Part shown: piece after piece, positions 63,803-64,000 of the stretch
How the letters are laid out: each line of letters begins with the position of its first letter
Position numbering within the stretch: position 1 is the stretch's first letter
Assembly: GCF_007829835.1 (NCBI RefSeq)
Contig: NZ_VIWP01000007.1
Span: forward strand, 186,001-250,000
Source: Neorhizobium alkalisoli
GTDB lineage: Bacteria; Pseudomonadota; Alphaproteobacteria; Rhizobiales; Rhizobiaceae
DNA: 64,000 nucleotides
Direction of reading: 5' to 3'
Translations under genes and position numbers: made by a program
The notes under the pieces: generated by a model
Database searches by the model: none
Told to the model about the DNA's origin: nothing
The model's input: only the letters and a program-made list of their open reading frames with translations

Positions 63803-64000
63803 GTCAGATCCTTTTTTCGCGCGACCATAGGCGATCCGAAGCGAGGATTGAACCCCGACCGTCAGCGGAATTTGCGGGCATCCTTGATCAAGCTCAAAGC
63901 TTTCGCGTGCGGCACGGCACAAAGCTCTACCCAAGCCGCGCAATGGGGGATAATGTCCGGCGCAAATCAGAGGTGCCGGCGTCACCGCGGCACATCCTTC

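Noticed and set aside
63803..64000. Possible gene or RNA at the right edge
   Set aside because: No tRNA-like fold, start with ribosome site or protein pattern was found in the last 198 bases.

Overview
The window looks like chromosomal core DNA of an alphaproteobacterium of the Rhizobiaceae (Rhizobium/Agrobacterium/Neorhizobium/Sinorhizobium type). The basis is the high GC content, the nifR3(dusB)-ntrB-ntrC-ntrY-ntrX order, a fused ispDF, LpxI instead of LpxH, an E1-beta subunit with its own lipoyl domain, an alphaproteobacterial LexA box of the form GAAC-N7-GAAC, and palindromic intergenic elements of the RIME type. Genus and species cannot be fixed from the sequence alone. No rRNA, tRNA, IS element, prophage or CRISPR array was seen.

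Layout. (1) 1-9262, minus strand: the 5' part of hflX, hfq, a D-amino-acid transaminase, then two nitrogen-sensing two-component pairs (ntrX/ntrY and ntrC/ntrB) with dusB. (2) 9411-13935: ispDF and a short CinA on the plus strand, facing a COQ10-like START protein, a P-loop kinase-like protein, lipoyl synthase LipA and a small GlsB-type membrane protein. (3) 14018-21087: a mosaic palindromic repeat, then the pyruvate dehydrogenase set (lpdA, pdhC, pdhB, pdhA) with an SGNH hydrolase, a coiled-coil protein and an FtsB-like protein. LipA makes the lipoyl cofactor that PdhB and PdhC carry. (4) 21411-26020: a block that looks variable, with a bacteriophytochrome HWE kinase fused to a receiver, a PQQ-type sugar dehydrogenase and a small unknown gene. 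(5) 26258-36052: eno, kdsA, a VOC protein, lexA with its SOS operator, comEC, gltA, a candidate structured small RNA and an MFS transporter.

(6) 36074-49297, minus strand: a long run for translation and envelope building, transcribed in the order rpsB, tsf, pyrH, frr, uppS, cdsA, rseP, bamA, lpxD, fabZ, lpxA, lpxI, lpxB. It joins ribosome/nucleotide functions to undecaprenyl and phospholipid precursors, outer-membrane protein insertion and lipid A synthesis, with many 1-8 bp overlaps. (7) 49493-54122: a pentapeptide-repeat protein and an EipB-like envelope protein, divergent from a RidA, glycerophosphodiesterase, DUF482, HIT gene string. (8) 54191-57975: an intergenic repeat, a DUF1989 gene divergent from a LysR regulator, an AzlCD branched-chain amino-acid exporter pair, and kptA flanked on both sides by related palindromes. 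(9) 58004-63802: clpS-clpA, a phasin, DUF3126, cysE and an alpha/beta hydrolase.

Most genes are ordinary housekeeping loci. The items most worth a second look are the structured element with its own terminator between gltA and the MFS gene, kptA bracketed by same-orientation repeats, the Lys/Ala-rich tail of ClpA, ComEC without a visible metallo-beta-lactamase motif, and NtrX without GAFTGA.
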